DNA from: Acidimicrobiales bacterium
GTDB lineage: Bacteria; Actinomycetota; Acidimicrobiia; Acidimicrobiales; RAAP-2
Length of the DNA: 64,000 nucleotides
Reading direction: 5' to 3'
NCBI GenBank assembly: GCA_025362585.1
Contig: JANYFR010000051.1
Coordinates: 1 to 64,000 of the forward strand
Of the stretch, positions 54,847 through 63,354 are shown piece after piece. Position 1 is the first letter of the stretch. Each line of letters begins with the position of its first letter. The notes beneath the pieces are model-generated. The model did not search any database. It was not told where the DNA came from and saw only the letters and a program-made list of their open reading frames with translations. The position numbers and the translations under genes are program-made.

Positions 54847-55239
54847 TCAGACGTGGCCGCCGCGGCGACCTTCGGCCGTGCCACCGAGCGCCGCCCAGGT
54901 CACGAGTGCCAGACCGGGCACGAGGAACCAGATGCCAAAGACCAACGCGAGCACGACGAAGAAGGCGCCCATGCCGAGCACGAAGGGCCAGATCGAGGTA
55001 CCGGGAAAGGATCCCACGACTCCGGCGCCCTGGGCCTGGGTGGCGTAGGGGTCGTCCTCGGGTCGCACCGGCATTCGACGGCTCCACCAGTAGAAATAGG
55101 CACCGGGCAAGAAGCCGAGCAGCATGCCCGCGAACATCATCACGCCGCCGGCGTTCTCGAGGCTCCAGTTCCAGTAGACGGCGCACATCAGACCGAAGAA
55201 CAGGCCCAGCCCGAGCAGCAACTTCGCTTCGACCTTCAC
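54847..55239 (-). CDS. ctaF: Cytochrome c oxidase subunit IV (CtaF)
   Basis: A 130-residue actinobacterial oxidase subunit with about four spans. VKVEAKLLLGLGLFFGLM, GGVMMFAGMLLGFLPGAYFY and MGAFFVVLALVFGIWFLVPG are spans, with an ArgArg loop (SRRMPVRPEDDPY). GTG 55239 overlaps the ctaD stop (GTGA). The subunit is specific to actinobacterial aa3 oxidases. Confidence 0.88.
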   Translation of the reverse strand: MKVEAKLLLGLGLFFGLMCAVYWNWSLENAGGVMMFAGMLLGFLPGAYFYWWSRRMPVRPEDDPYATQAQGAGVVGSFPGTSIWPFVLGMGAFFVVLALVFGIWFLVPGLALVTWAALGGTAEGRRGGHV

Positions 55240-56960
55240 GAGGTGTGCCCTTCGAAGCCGTCGCCCACGAGCGAGTGCATCTCGTCGGCGTGGGTGCCGT
55301 GACCCAACGAGCGGTGCTCGGGGTGGTGGTAGTCCCACGTCGGACGCTCGGAGCGAATTTGGGGCAGTCGGTAGAAGTTGTGGTGGGGTGGCGGTGAGGT
55401 CGTGAACCACTCGAGCGTGTGGCCGTCCCAGGGGTTGTCGCCGGCGGGATGCTTCTTCCAACTCACGCCGACGTTCACGACGAAGACGATCGTTGATATA
55501 CCGATCATCACCGCGCCCACGGTGCTCCACTCGTTCAACATCTTCCACTCGGGGTCGTGGGGATAGATGGGCACTCGACGGGGCATGCCGCGCAGGCCGA
55601 GCAGGTACTGGGGAAAGGTGAAGACCTGCGTACCAAGGAACAGGAACCAGAACTGGATCTTGCCGAGTCGCTCGTTCAAGAGGTACCCCGTAATCTTCGG
55701 ACCCCAGTAGTAGAGGCCCCCCATCCCCCCGAGCACCAGGGCCATGACGACGGAGTGGAAGTGCGCCACGACAAAGTAGGTGTCGTGAGTGAAGAAGTCG
55801 AGGGGCGGGCTCGCGAGGTAGATGCCGGTCAGGCCGCCGATGAGGAAGGTGACGACGAAGCCAATCGCCATCAGCATCGCGGTCGAGAACCAGATCTGGC
55901 CCCGCCACATCGTGCCAATCCAGTTGAAGATCTTGATACCCGTCGGTACCGCGATGAGCAAGCTCATGATCGAAAAGAAGGGCAGCAAAACCACGCCGGT
56001 GGTGAACATGTGGTGCGCCCACACGCCGAGCGAGAGCGCCGCGATCGAGAGGGTGGCGAAGACCATGCCCTTGTAGCCAAAGACGGGCTTACGCGAGAAG
56101 ACCGGGATGATCTCGGTCGCCATGCCAAAGAATGGCAGGGCCAGGATGTACACCTCAGGATGGCCCCAGAACCAGAAGATGTGTTGCCAGAGCACCGGGA
56201 CACCTCCACCCGACACCGAAAAGATGTGCGTACCGAAGTGGCGGTCGCAGTACAGCATCACGAGGCCGGCGGTGAGCACCGGGAAGGCCAACAAGATGAG
56301 GATCCCGGTGACCAACATATTCCACGTGAAGATCGGCATGCGGAACATGGTCATGCCTGGCGCGCGCAGGTAGAAGATTGTGGCGGTCAGGTTGACTCCG
56401 GTGAAGATCGCCGAGAAGCCCGTGAGCAAGAGGCCGCCAATCCAGAGGTCGGCGCCGGTGCCGGGGGTGTTGATTGAGTTCGACAGCGGTGCGTAGGCGA
56501 CCCAGCCGAAGTTGGCGGCGCCGCCCGCCGTGAAAAAGCCGGCGAGCATGGTAATCGCGCCCGTCAGGTACAGCCAGTACGACAAGGCGTTCAAGCGAGG
56601 GAAGGCCATATCGGGTGCACCGATTTGGATGGGCACGATGATGTTGGCCAGCCCCCCAAAGGCGAAGGGTCCGGCGAATAGGTAGATCATCACCGAGCCG
56701 TGCATGGTGAACAGCTCGTTGTACTGGGCCAGCGAAACCAGGCTGTTGTTGGGGGCGGTCAGCTGGAAGCGAATGATCTCGGCGAAGAGGCCACCGATCA
56801 CGAGCATCAGGACCGACGTGACGGTGTAGGAGAGGCCAATAATCTTGTGATCGGTCGTGGTCATCCACTTCAAGATGCCGGTTGGGCCGTGGTGCTCGTC
56901 GTGGCCCTGGGGCTGGTCGTCACCAGCGATGGTGATCGGTGGTTGCAGGACGTCGGTCAT
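55236..56960 (-). CDS. ctaD: Cytochrome c oxidase subunit I
   Basis: CtaD (574 aa) holds heme a and the heme a3-CuB site. HGSVMIYLFAGPFAFGGLA contains a heme ligand, HPEVYILALPFFGMATEI the His-Tyr pair and VVAHFHSVVMALVLGG the a3 and a ligands; CuB histidines are in WAHHMF. ATG 56960 is the usual start; the frame continues upstream through ctaC only as a shadow. ATGA overlap with ctaC implies coupling. Subunit III is not adjacent. Confidence 0.95.
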   Translation of the reverse strand: MTDVLQPPITIAGDDQPQGHDEHHGPTGILKWMTTTDHKIIGLSYTVTSVLMLVIGGLFAEIIRFQLTAPNNSLVSLAQYNELFTMHGSVMIYLFAGPFAFGGLANIIVPIQIGAPDMAFPRLNALSYWLYLTGAITMLAGFFTAGGAANFGWVAYAPLSNSINTPGTGADLWIGGLLLTGFSAIFTGVNLTATIFYLRAPGMTMFRMPIFTWNMLVTGILILLAFPVLTAGLVMLYCDRHFGTHIFSVSGGGVPVLWQHIFWFWGHPEVYILALPFFGMATEIIPVFSRKPVFGYKGMVFATLSIAALSLGVWAHHMFTTGVVLLPFFSIMSLLIAVPTGIKIFNWIGTMWRGQIWFSTAMLMAIGFVVTFLIGGLTGIYLASPPLDFFTHDTYFVVAHFHSVVMALVLGGMGGLYYWGPKITGYLLNERLGKIQFWFLFLGTQVFTFPQYLLGLRGMPRRVPIYPHDPEWKMLNEWSTVGAVMIGISTIVFVVNVGVSWKKHPAGDNPWDGHTLEWFTTSPPPHHNFYRLPQIRSERPTWDYHHPEHRSLGHGTHADEMHSLVGDGFEGHTS

Positions 56961-57811
56961 CAGTTGGCTCCCGAGCTGGGGGTGTACTTGGCAGGAACGT
57001 GGGCGGAGGTCTGTTGCTTCGTGGCGGTCTGGGAGGCTTGGGACGCCGACGAGTTCTGATGGGCCGCCAGCCACGCGGCGTACTCGCTCGTCGTGACGAC
57101 CTTCACTTGGAAGTACATCAGTGAGTGGTAGAGGCCACACAGCTGCGTGCACTGTCCAAAGTAGGTACCGGTATTGACCGCTCGGAAGGTGAACTGGTTG
57201 ACCACCCCCGGCAGCGCGAAGCGCGAGAAGTTGAAGGCCTTCACGTAGAAGCCGTGAATGACGTCGGTCGACGTCAGATTGATGTGCACGTCGGTATTCA
57301 CGGGGATCACCATGGTGGGGCTCTGGGTGGTCTGGCCGACGACGACCACGGACGACCCGGGGTAGGAGAACTTCCACCCCCACTGGAAGGCGTTCACGTC
57401 AATGTTGACGTTGGTCTTGGGATTGGCGACCTCCTTATTCTCAACGACGAGAGTCGCTGCGAAGAGGCCAAAGACAATGAGGATCGGCACGACGGTGTAG
57501 GTCATCTCGAGCGGGATGTGGTACTGCGTCTGCTTGGGAATATCGTCGCCCGTGCGCCGATAACGCAACACCGCGTAGAGGATCAATAGGCAGACGAACG
57601 CCCCGATGACGACGGCGCCAATCGAGAATCCCTGCCAGAGATGAAAGACCGACCTCGAGGTAGTGGTCGCGCCCTTATTGGCCCCAAAGTTGGGCACCGT
57701 GCACCCCGAAAGAACGATTGCGGCGAGCGGGAGTGCAACGAGGCGCCGCACCCGCCGCCATCGCCGAGCACGTACTGGTACACCCTGTGGGGTCAGGGTA
57801 GGTATTTCCAC
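56960..57811 (-). CDS. ctaC: Cytochrome c oxidase subunit II
   Basis: CtaC (283 aa) is a lipoprotein: basic start, hydrophobic core and lipobox LSGC with C37. Two spans (about 55-83 and 105-125) precede the CuA domain. CuA ligands are H186, C221, C225, H229 and M232 in GQCTQLCGLYHSLM; the position usually Glu between the cysteines is Gln (Q223). No cytochrome c domain is fused. GTG 57811 has a TAGTCT box 6 bases upstream and no Shine-Dalgarno. Confidence 0.94.
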   Translation of the reverse strand: MEIPTLTPQGVPVRARRWRRVRRLVALPLAAIVLSGCTVPNFGANKGATTTSRSVFHLWQGFSIGAVVIGAFVCLLILYAVLRYRRTGDDIPKQTQYHIPLEMTYTVVPILIVFGLFAATLVVENKEVANPKTNVNIDVNAFQWGWKFSYPGSSVVVVGQTTQSPTMVIPVNTDVHINLTSTDVIHGFYVKAFNFSRFALPGVVNQFTFRAVNTGTYFGQCTQLCGLYHSLMYFQVKVVTTSEYAAWLAAHQNSSASQASQTATKQQTSAHVPAKYTPSSGAN

Positions 57812-57817
57812 GTCACG

Positions 57818-57823
57818 AGACTA
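57818..57823 (-). promoter_or_regulatory. -10 box TAGTCT of a probably leaderless ctaC transcript
   Basis: On the minus strand TAGTCT, then CGTGAC, then GTG at 57811. The geometry matches glmS, tsaD and the exporter gene. Confidence 0.45.
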
Positions 57824-57947
57824 CTCACTTCTCCACGACAGCTGACCGGCGAGAAGAAGGAAAGTCCGTGCCCCCACTGGGCGCAATGTCCATCGACCGG
57901 GGGACGTGTAAATCAGTTGTCGCACTTCGAGCAACCGTGCGCTCGAA

Positions 57948-58154
57948 CTACTTGTCGGTGTCGGGAGCCTTAGCGTCGGTGGCCTTCGCCGGGTCATCAA
58001 TGGACTTGGCCGTCTTCAACCCCTTCTCAAATTCGGTCTTCGCCGAACCGAGATTGCGAGCCAGTTTCGGGATGGCCGCACCACCGAAGATGAGTACTGC
58101 CACCACGATGACGACGATAAGAAGATCGGGCCCAAATATTTCGCCTAAAAACAC
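57948..58154 (-). CDS. tatA: Sec-independent translocase subunit TatA
   Basis: A 68-residue TatA/E protein. One N-terminal span (LLIVVIVVAVLIFGGAAIPK) with the FG hinge is followed by the amphipathic helix LARNLGSAKTEFEKGLKTAK and an acidic tail. GTG 58154 is chosen because AAAGGAG ends 6 bases before it; a longer frame lacks such a site. TatA supports export of folded proteins, which the DoxX-Rieske fusion 4 kb away may need. tatC is not in the window. Confidence 0.9.
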   Translation of the reverse strand: MFLGEIFGPDLLIVVIVVAVLIFGGAAIPKLARNLGSAKTEFEKGLKTAKSIDDPAKATDAKAPDTDK

Positions 58155-58258
58155 TGCGTTCTCCTTTAACGTGCCTACGGCCAGATTAGTGGGTGGCACC
58201 GTTCGGCGTCACCGAGCCATAGTTTCATACGTTTATTCGTTTCGACAAGGATGGACGG

Positions 58259-58924
58259 ATGTCGCTATTTTTCCGCACAACGGTCCGCGACTCGTTGAGT
58301 GTCGCGCTCACCGTAGGCGCCTACGGTGTCGCTTTTGGCGCCGCGAGCGTCGCCGCCGGGTTCTCGGTCCTGCAAACAAGCCTCTTTTCGCTCCTGACCT
58401 TCACTGGGGCGAGTCAGTTCGCCGCGGTGGGGGTCGTCGCCTCGGGAGGGGCGGCGATCAGTGCGATTGGCGCCGCCACGTTGCTCGGCACCCGCAACGC
58501 CCTGTACGCAATCCAGTTGGCGCCACTCCTGGGGGTGAAGGGAGTACGTCGCCTGGGCGCGGCGCACCTCACTATCGACGAGTCCACGGGCGTCGCGCTC
58601 TCCCAGGCCTCCCTCGGCCCCGACGCGATGCGCCTCGGATTCTGGCTGACCGGGTCGGGCGTCTTCCTGTTCTGGAACGTCTTCACGGTGCTCGGCGCAC
58701 TCGGCGCGAAGGCGCTCGGCACACCGGCCTCGTGGGGACTGGACGCCGCGGTGCCCGCGGCCTTCCTCGGACTCGTGTGGCCGCGCCTCGAGGACAACCA
58801 CTTGCGCCTCACGGCGGCTGCGTCCATGGGCTTCGCGACACTCATCACGCCGTGGCTGCCGGCCGGACTGCCGATCATCACCACCGCCCTCGTGGCCGTC
58901 GCGATGGGGTGGCGACCACGGTGA
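58259..58924 (+). CDS. azlC: AzlC family branched-chain amino acid exporter subunit
   Basis: A 221-residue membrane protein. SVALTVGAYGVAFGAASVAAG opens it and SLLTFTGASQFAAVGVVASG is the family's conserved second segment. AzlC and AzlD together export branched-chain amino acids. About six to seven spans. The stop overlaps azlD by GTGA. Confidence 0.88.
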   Translation: MSLFFRTTVRDSLSVALTVGAYGVAFGAASVAAGFSVLQTSLFSLLTFTGASQFAAVGVVASGGAAISAIGAATLLGTRNALYAIQLAPLLGVKGVRRLGAAHLTIDESTGVALSQASLGPDAMRLGFWLTGSGVFLFWNVFTVLGALGAKALGTPASWGLDAAVPAAFLGLVWPRLEDNHLRLTAAASMGFATLITPWLPAGLPIITTALVAVAMGWRPR

Positions 58925-59235
58925 GCGCCTCGTTCTCGTGGACCGTGCTGCTCGCGACGAGCGCCCTCTGCTTCTCCATCAAGTTCCTTGGCCACTCGGT
59001 GCCCGAGCGATGGATTGCCAATCCCCGTCTACAGAGGATTAACGCGCTCATTCCTATTGCGTTGCTCAGTGCCCTGGTCGTCGCGCAAGGACTCGTCACC
59101 AAGTCGCACGTGGTGATCGATCATCGCCTCGCGGGCCTCATCGTCGCGGTGGTCGCGCTGATTGCGCGTGCCCCCTTCCCCGTGGTTGTCGTGGCGGCCG
59201 CCGTCACGTCCGCCGCGGTCTACCACTGGCGCTAG
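58921..59235 (+). CDS. azlD: AzlD family subunit
   Basis: A 104-residue partner of AzlC with four spans (FSWTVLLATSALCFSIKFLG, INALIPIALLSALVVAQGL, LAGLIVAVVALIARAP, VVVVAAAVTSAAVYHW). The loop VPERWIANPRLQRI matches the family. GTG 58921 overlaps azlC; the last four bases overlap the convergent CopD-like gene. Confidence 0.88.
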   Translation: MSASFSWTVLLATSALCFSIKFLGHSVPERWIANPRLQRINALIPIALLSALVVAQGLVTKSHVVIDHRLAGLIVAVVALIARAPFPVVVVAAAVTSAAVYHWR

Positions 59236-59621
59236 CCCGCTAACGCCACGCCCAACGCGAGTGCCGCGATCGAGGCGAACAGTCCCACCGCGGCGTACGC
59301 GCCGCGGGCCTTGGCAGTTTTGGCCCTGGTGTGGAGGGCGACTCCGAGGCCCGCGGCAAGGACCGTGATCATCTTGATGCCAAAGACGGCGTTCCAGCTG
59401 TTCGTCGCGTTCGCGTGGTCCACCGCCGCGTAGTTCCAGAAGCCCGTCACGATGAGCAGGGCGAACGCCGGCCACGCGAGCCGCGCGAAGGCCGTCGCGA
59501 CCTTGCGCGGCACGTCCGCGCCGAGAGCGCGCGCCGTCGGTACGAGACCGGCGACCACGAACTGACCGCCGACCCACACGGTCGCCGCCAGAACGTGCAG
59601 GGTGAGGCGAAGTATGGTCAT
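59232..59621 (-). CDS. CopD-like small membrane protein
   Basis: A protein of 129 residues with four spans. LRLTLHVLAATVWVGGQFVV is the start signature of CopD/DUF-like membrane proteins with a conserved histidine in span 1, and LLIVTGFWNYAAV follows. ATG 59621 is chosen by family start, but an earlier start at 59678 (148 aa) is possible. Copper or no function known. Confidence 0.6.
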   Translation of the reverse strand: MTILRLTLHVLAATVWVGGQFVVAGLVPTARALGADVPRKVATAFARLAWPAFALLIVTGFWNYAAVDHANATNSWNAVFGIKMITVLAAGLGVALHTRAKTAKARGAYAAVGLFASIAALALGVALAG

Positions 59622-59662
59622 CGCGCTCGCCAGGGAGGTCTGGTTGACCCCGAGGAGATGAC

Positions 59663-60427
59663 TCACTGGCCGCTCCACTGTGGTGCGCGCTTCTCAGCGA
59701 AGGCCACGGCGCCCTCGAGAGCGTCGGCGCTGCGTCCAATCATCGAAAAGGCGGCGGTGTTGAGCGACCAGGCTTCCTGTTCGGAGACCTCGCGGGCCTT
59801 TCGCATCACGTCCTTGGACGTGCGCACCGCGAGCGGCGCGTTCGTCGCGATCCGTTCGGCGAGAGCGATGGCGGTGTCGAGTACTTGGTCGCCCGGCACG
59901 ACGCGATTCACGAGGCCCAGCTCGTAGGCGCGATGGGCGTCAATGGGGTCAGCGGTGAGGGCCATCTCGTAGGCGACGGCGAGGGGAATCAGCTTGGGCA
60001 GCCGGATCAGACCGCCGCCTCCGGCGACGAGTCCTCGCGACGCCTCGGGGATGCCGAACTTAGCGTGATCGGCGGCGACCACCATGTCGCAACTGATCAT
60101 TATTTCAAATCCACCGGCGAGGGCCGAGCCGTTGACCGCGGCGATGAGGGGCTTGGCGAAGTCGCGTTCGGTGATGCCGCCGAAACCATCGTCGGTGACG
60201 GGGAACTCTCCGGCGGCGAAGGCCTTCAGATCCATCCCGGCCGAAAAGGCCTTGTCGCCCGCGGCGGTGAGAATAACGACCCACACGTCACCGTCCGAGG
60301 CACAGTCGTCCAGCGCTGCGCCGAGCGCGATAGCGGTCGCCCGATTGATGGCGTTGCGCGCTTCGGGTCGGTTGATCGTCAGTATCTCGACGTGTCCGCG
60401 CCGTTCGCGCAGTATTTCATCGGCCAT
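59663..60427 (-). CDS. Enoyl-CoA hydratase/isomerase (crotonase family)
   Basis: A 254-residue crotonase. INRPEARNAINRATAIALG, DKAFSAGMDLKAF (oxyanion region) and AVNGSALAGGFEIMISCDM (second oxyanion strand) with FGIPEASRGLVAGGGG, whose Glu is near the catalytic position, are seen. ATG 60427 (MADEILRERRG) follows a GGAG. Substrate not deducible; adjacent to the GH1-like gene on the other strand. Confidence 0.88.
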   Translation of the reverse strand: MADEILRERRGHVEILTINRPEARNAINRATAIALGAALDDCASDGDVWVVILTAAGDKAFSAGMDLKAFAAGEFPVTDDGFGGITERDFAKPLIAAVNGSALAGGFEIMISCDMVVAADHAKFGIPEASRGLVAGGGGLIRLPKLIPLAVAYEMALTADPIDAHRAYELGLVNRVVPGDQVLDTAIALAERIATNAPLAVRTSKDVMRKAREVSEQEAWSLNTAAFSMIGRSADALEGAVAFAEKRAPQWSGQ

Positions 60428-60512
60428 GTCGTCTCCTTCGTGCTGACCCACGGGCCACTGGTGCACGACGCTAGTTGAGTTCGCGGCGGCCCCGACGTGC
60501 GAAACTGGCGCG

Positions 60513-61331
60513 GTGGCAACGAGACCCCGACTCTTCGCGACACTGGATGGCTACGCCGTGGAGGGTGGCTACGACCGGCCCTACGAACCGGCGACCTGCT
60601 ACTCGCCAACGGTGGCACTCGGGCGCCACGAGGGGCCCGGTGACGCCGCGGATCTGTGGAATGACTACGAGAAGGTCGTGGCGCTCGTACCCTCGATGGG
60701 CCTCGACGGCGTGCGCCTGAACGTCGAATGGGCCCGAATCGAACCGCATTACGGACAGTTCGACCACGTCGCGCTCGAACGTTACGTGAACGTCGCCCGT
60801 CGCGCTCGATCACTGGACCTCGCGGTGACGGTCGCCCTCGTCGACGCGGCGTGGCCCGCGTGGTTGGGACTCGAGGCGTGGCTCCTGCCGTGGGTGGAGG
60901 AGGCGATGTTGACGCACTCGCGCCGGGTGGCGGCGGCATTCGAAGGAGTGGCGACGGGCGTGGTCGTGTTCGCCAACGAGTCCGCCCTGGTGAAGGGCGG
61001 TTACCTCGACGCGACTCGTCCGCCCTGGCGACGCGGAGCGAAGAACGACGCGGCGTTCGCCTCGGCGCAACTCGCGCGGATCACCGAGACGCTGCGCGCC
61101 GACCCGGTGGTGGGACCACTGCTCGTGCGCACGTGGCGAACTTTGACGCTTTCGAGTTCGCTCGACGCGGTTCGACGGGCGCGCTCGGCAGCACTCGACG
61201 GGAACGACTTGTACGTGCGATCACTGGTGCGTGGCGCGGGACCAACGAGTGCGCCCACGGGACTGCTCGCGAGGCGGGACGGCGATTGGGTCGTCGACGC
61301 CTCGAAGGAACTACTCGACGCCCTCGCCTGA
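60513..61331 (+). CDS. Half-length GH1-like (beta-glucosidase-like) protein
   Basis: A 272-residue protein like the N-terminal half of family 1 glycosidases. The start ATLDGYAVEGGYDRPYE, the DLWNDYEKVVALVPSMGLDG region, LNVEWARIEPHYGQFD and FANESALVKGGYLD correspond to the EGG, W-Y, S/NVEWSRI and NEP steps; the acid/base Glu is kept as E156 in NES. The nucleophile ITENG segment and C-terminal half of the barrel are absent. The reading frame is intact, so this is a shortened protein rather than a fresh pseudogene. Leaderless-type GAAACT lies 6 bases before GTG. Confidence 0.6.
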   Translation: MATRPRLFATLDGYAVEGGYDRPYEPATCYSPTVALGRHEGPGDAADLWNDYEKVVALVPSMGLDGVRLNVEWARIEPHYGQFDHVALERYVNVARRARSLDLAVTVALVDAAWPAWLGLEAWLLPWVEEAMLTHSRRVAAAFEGVATGVVVFANESALVKGGYLDATRPPWRRGAKNDAAFASAQLARITETLRADPVVGPLLVRTWRTLTLSSSLDAVRRARSAALDGNDLYVRSLVRGAGPTSAPTGLLARRDGDWVVDASKELLDALA

Positions 61332-62024
61332 ATCGACGTCGTGACTCACCGTCCACGCCGCGTCGTCGCGCACGTCCCGCTTCTTTTTTCGGACGTGCAG
61401 GAACGTGACGAGCACGACCACGATCACGAGTAGCCCAATGCCGCCCCAACTCGCGTAGCGCTCGATTTTGATCAGTGCGTGGCCCGCGAAGTAGCCGAGC
61501 AGGGTGAATCCGACTCCCCAAATTGTTCCGCCGAGCGCATTCGCGACGAAGAAACGTCGGTAGTGCATCTTGCTCATGCCGGCGAGTCCGGGCATCACGG
61601 CACGCAAGAATGCGGTGAAACGGCCGACGAAGACGTAGACCGGACCACGCTGGCGCAGCCCCTCGAGGGCCCGCTCCAACGCGACGCGACGGTGACGAAT
61701 GACCGGGAGGGTTATCAGCCGTTCGCCGTAGCGCTTCCCAATGGCGTAGCCCACCGAGTCACCCACGATGGCGGCGACGACCACGAGCAGGCACAGGATC
61801 CCGACGTTGATGCGCCCCTGACTCGCGACGACCCCGGCGACGATGACCGCGGTCTCACCAGGCAGCACGAAGCCGATGAAGAGGGCCGCTTCGCCGAACA
61901 CCAAGAGGGCGACCAAGCCAAAGACCAATCCGCTCGAGAGGTGCCTGATCTCGTGGAGGACGAATGAGACAATGGACGCGTTGAGCACGACCACATCATT
62001 GCGGATAAATGGTGCGATCGGCAC
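61311..62024 (-). CDS. DedA family membrane protein
   Basis: A 237-residue DedA/VTT protein. LPGETAVIVAGVVASQGRIN, VGDSVGYAIGKRYGERLI, FVGRFTAFLRAVMPGLAGMS (the conserved FxRxxPxxR-like region) and NALGGTIWGVGFTLLGYFAG are typical. DedA proteins flip or handle undecaprenyl-phosphate and polar lipids. GTG 62024 is a plausible start. Overlaps the GH1-like gene by 21 bases. Confidence 0.88.
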   Translation of the reverse strand: MPIAPFIRNDVVVLNASIVSFVLHEIRHLSSGLVFGLVALLVFGEAALFIGFVLPGETAVIVAGVVASQGRINVGILCLLVVVAAIVGDSVGYAIGKRYGERLITLPVIRHRRVALERALEGLRQRGPVYVFVGRFTAFLRAVMPGLAGMSKMHYRRFFVANALGGTIWGVGFTLLGYFAGHALIKIERYASWGGIGLLVIVVVLVTFLHVRKKKRDVRDDAAWTVSHDVDSGEGVE

Positions 62025-62073
62025 CGCTTCGCGCTGGAGAGTAAATATTGCTTAAGAGTGAAGCCTCTGCAGA

Positions 62074-62087
62074 GAGAAACGATTCTC
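62074..62087. promoter_or_regulatory. Inverted repeat GAGAA-ACGA-TTCTC before the DoxX-Rieske gene
   Basis: Perfect 5-bp arms with 4 bases between, 20 bases before GTG 62107 in the divergent gap to dedA. It could be an operator. Upstream AAATATT (62043-62049) is an AT-rich spot fit for a -10. Confidence 0.3.
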
Positions 62088-62106
62088 GTTGTGGCACCAT
62101 GGATGA

Positions 62107-63354
62107 GTGTCAACGCCCTCCACGCGACCGGTTCGCCGTGACCCGTACCATCTCGCGCCGCGCGAGCGACGACGGGCGTTCGCGCCCCCGGTGCGCGCCT
62201 GGGCCCTCGCGGAGTGGGCGCTGTTTCCCCTTCGCCTGTTCCTCGGGGGTACGTTCGTTTTTGCCGGACTGCAGAAGCTGGCGAACCCCAACTTCTTCAA
62301 CGCGCAGAGCCCAATTTCGATCAAGGCCTCACTAGTAGCGTCGGCGCGAATCAGTCCGATCCACGGACTGTTGAGTCACCTCATCCAGTTCGCGACGCCG
62401 ATCGGGATTGTGATTGCCCTGTCCGAATTGGCCATCGGCCTCGGCGTGCTCCTGGGTCTGTGGACGAGGGTCGCGGCCCTCGGCGGTGCGCTGCTGTCGT
62501 TCAGCCTCTTTCTCACGGTTAGTTACCACTCGTCCCCGTTCTTCACGGGCGCGGACATCGTGTTCCTCTTCGCCTGGCTCCCTTTCGTGGTGTCGGGCAG
62601 CGGTACCCGACTCTCACTGGACGCGAAGATCGCCGCTCGCACCGCACGCGAGGTCGGGGTGCCGGCGCCCGAACTCGTGGCAATACCTTTCGCGAAAGTG
62701 CAGGAGATCTGTGGACACTTTCACGCCGGCGCCTGTTCGGCGCGACGAAACGAGATCTGCGCTCAAAGCCTCTGTCCGGTCCTCATCGGAGTGCGCGCCC
62801 CGCTCGCGACGCGGGTCACAATCGACTCGATCGACCGGCGAACCGTGATGCTCGGCACCGCGGCCGTCGCGGCCGTCGGCACCTCGGCGCTGATTCTCGG
62901 GGGGGTGGTCGCCGAGACCGGACGACTGATCGGGGGCGCGAAGAGTCCCACGAACTCGACGAGCCCTCTCTCGGGCGCGGGGAGCGTCACGCCCTCGTCC
63001 GGCCCTTCGTCGAACACGCCCACGACGATGCCCCAGGGTGGCGTGCGGGGCGCTCTTCTTGGTGCGGCGAAGGACGTCCCGAAGGGTCACGCCGCGACGT
63101 TCACAATTCCGTCGTCGGGTGAACCGGGCATCGTGGTGCAGCCAACGACCGGACAGTTCTTGGCGTACAACGCCGTCTGTCCCCACGCTGGTTGCGCGGT
63201 CGGTTACTACGGCGCGAACGACGTCTTCGTCTGTCCGTGCCACGGCTCGGAGTTCCGGGTGAGTAATGGCGCGGTATTGAATGGCCCGGCGCCGACCGGT
63301 CTCACGCCCCTCAAAGTTGTGGAAGGAAGCGACGGTAACCTCTACTTGCAATGA
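62107..63354 (+). CDS. DoxX-Rieske fusion membrane protein
   Basis: A 415-residue fusion. Residues 34-165 form a four-span DoxX domain (LRLFLGGTFVFAGLQKLANP, ALSELAIGLGVLLGLWTRVA). A cysteine-rich loop follows (C202, C210, C218, C223). SIDRRTVMLG with RR 244-245 precedes a fifth span (247-268), a twin-arginine-like signal. A Ser/Thr/Pro linker (280-310) leads to a Rieske domain with CPHAGC (C358, H360) and CPCHGSEF (C376, H379) plus the disulfide pair C363, C378. The Rieske domain should be outside the membrane. The stop overlaps the next regulator (ATGA). Confidence 0.85.
   Translation: MSTPSTRPVRRDPYHLAPRERRRAFAPPVRAWALAEWALFPLRLFLGGTFVFAGLQKLANPNFFNAQSPISIKASLVASARISPIHGLLSHLIQFATPIGIVIALSELAIGLGVLLGLWTRVAALGGALLSFSLFLTVSYHSSPFFTGADIVFLFAWLPFVVSGSGTRLSLDAKIAARTAREVGVPAPELVAIPFAKVQEICGHFHAGACSARRNEICAQSLCPVLIGVRAPLATRVTIDSIDRRTVMLGTAAVAAVGTSALILGGVVAETGRLIGGAKSPTNSTSPLSGAGSVTPSSGPSSNTPTTMPQGGVRGALLGAAKDVPKGHAATFTIPSSGEPGIVVQPTTGQFLAYNAVCPHAGCAVGYYGANDVFVCPCHGSEFRVSNGAVLNGPAPTGLTPLKVVEGSDGNLYLQ

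Noticed and set aside
57868-58920. N-terminal extension of the azlD frame
   Set aside because: It runs through tatA and azlC in the wrong frame; azlD begins at GTG 58921.
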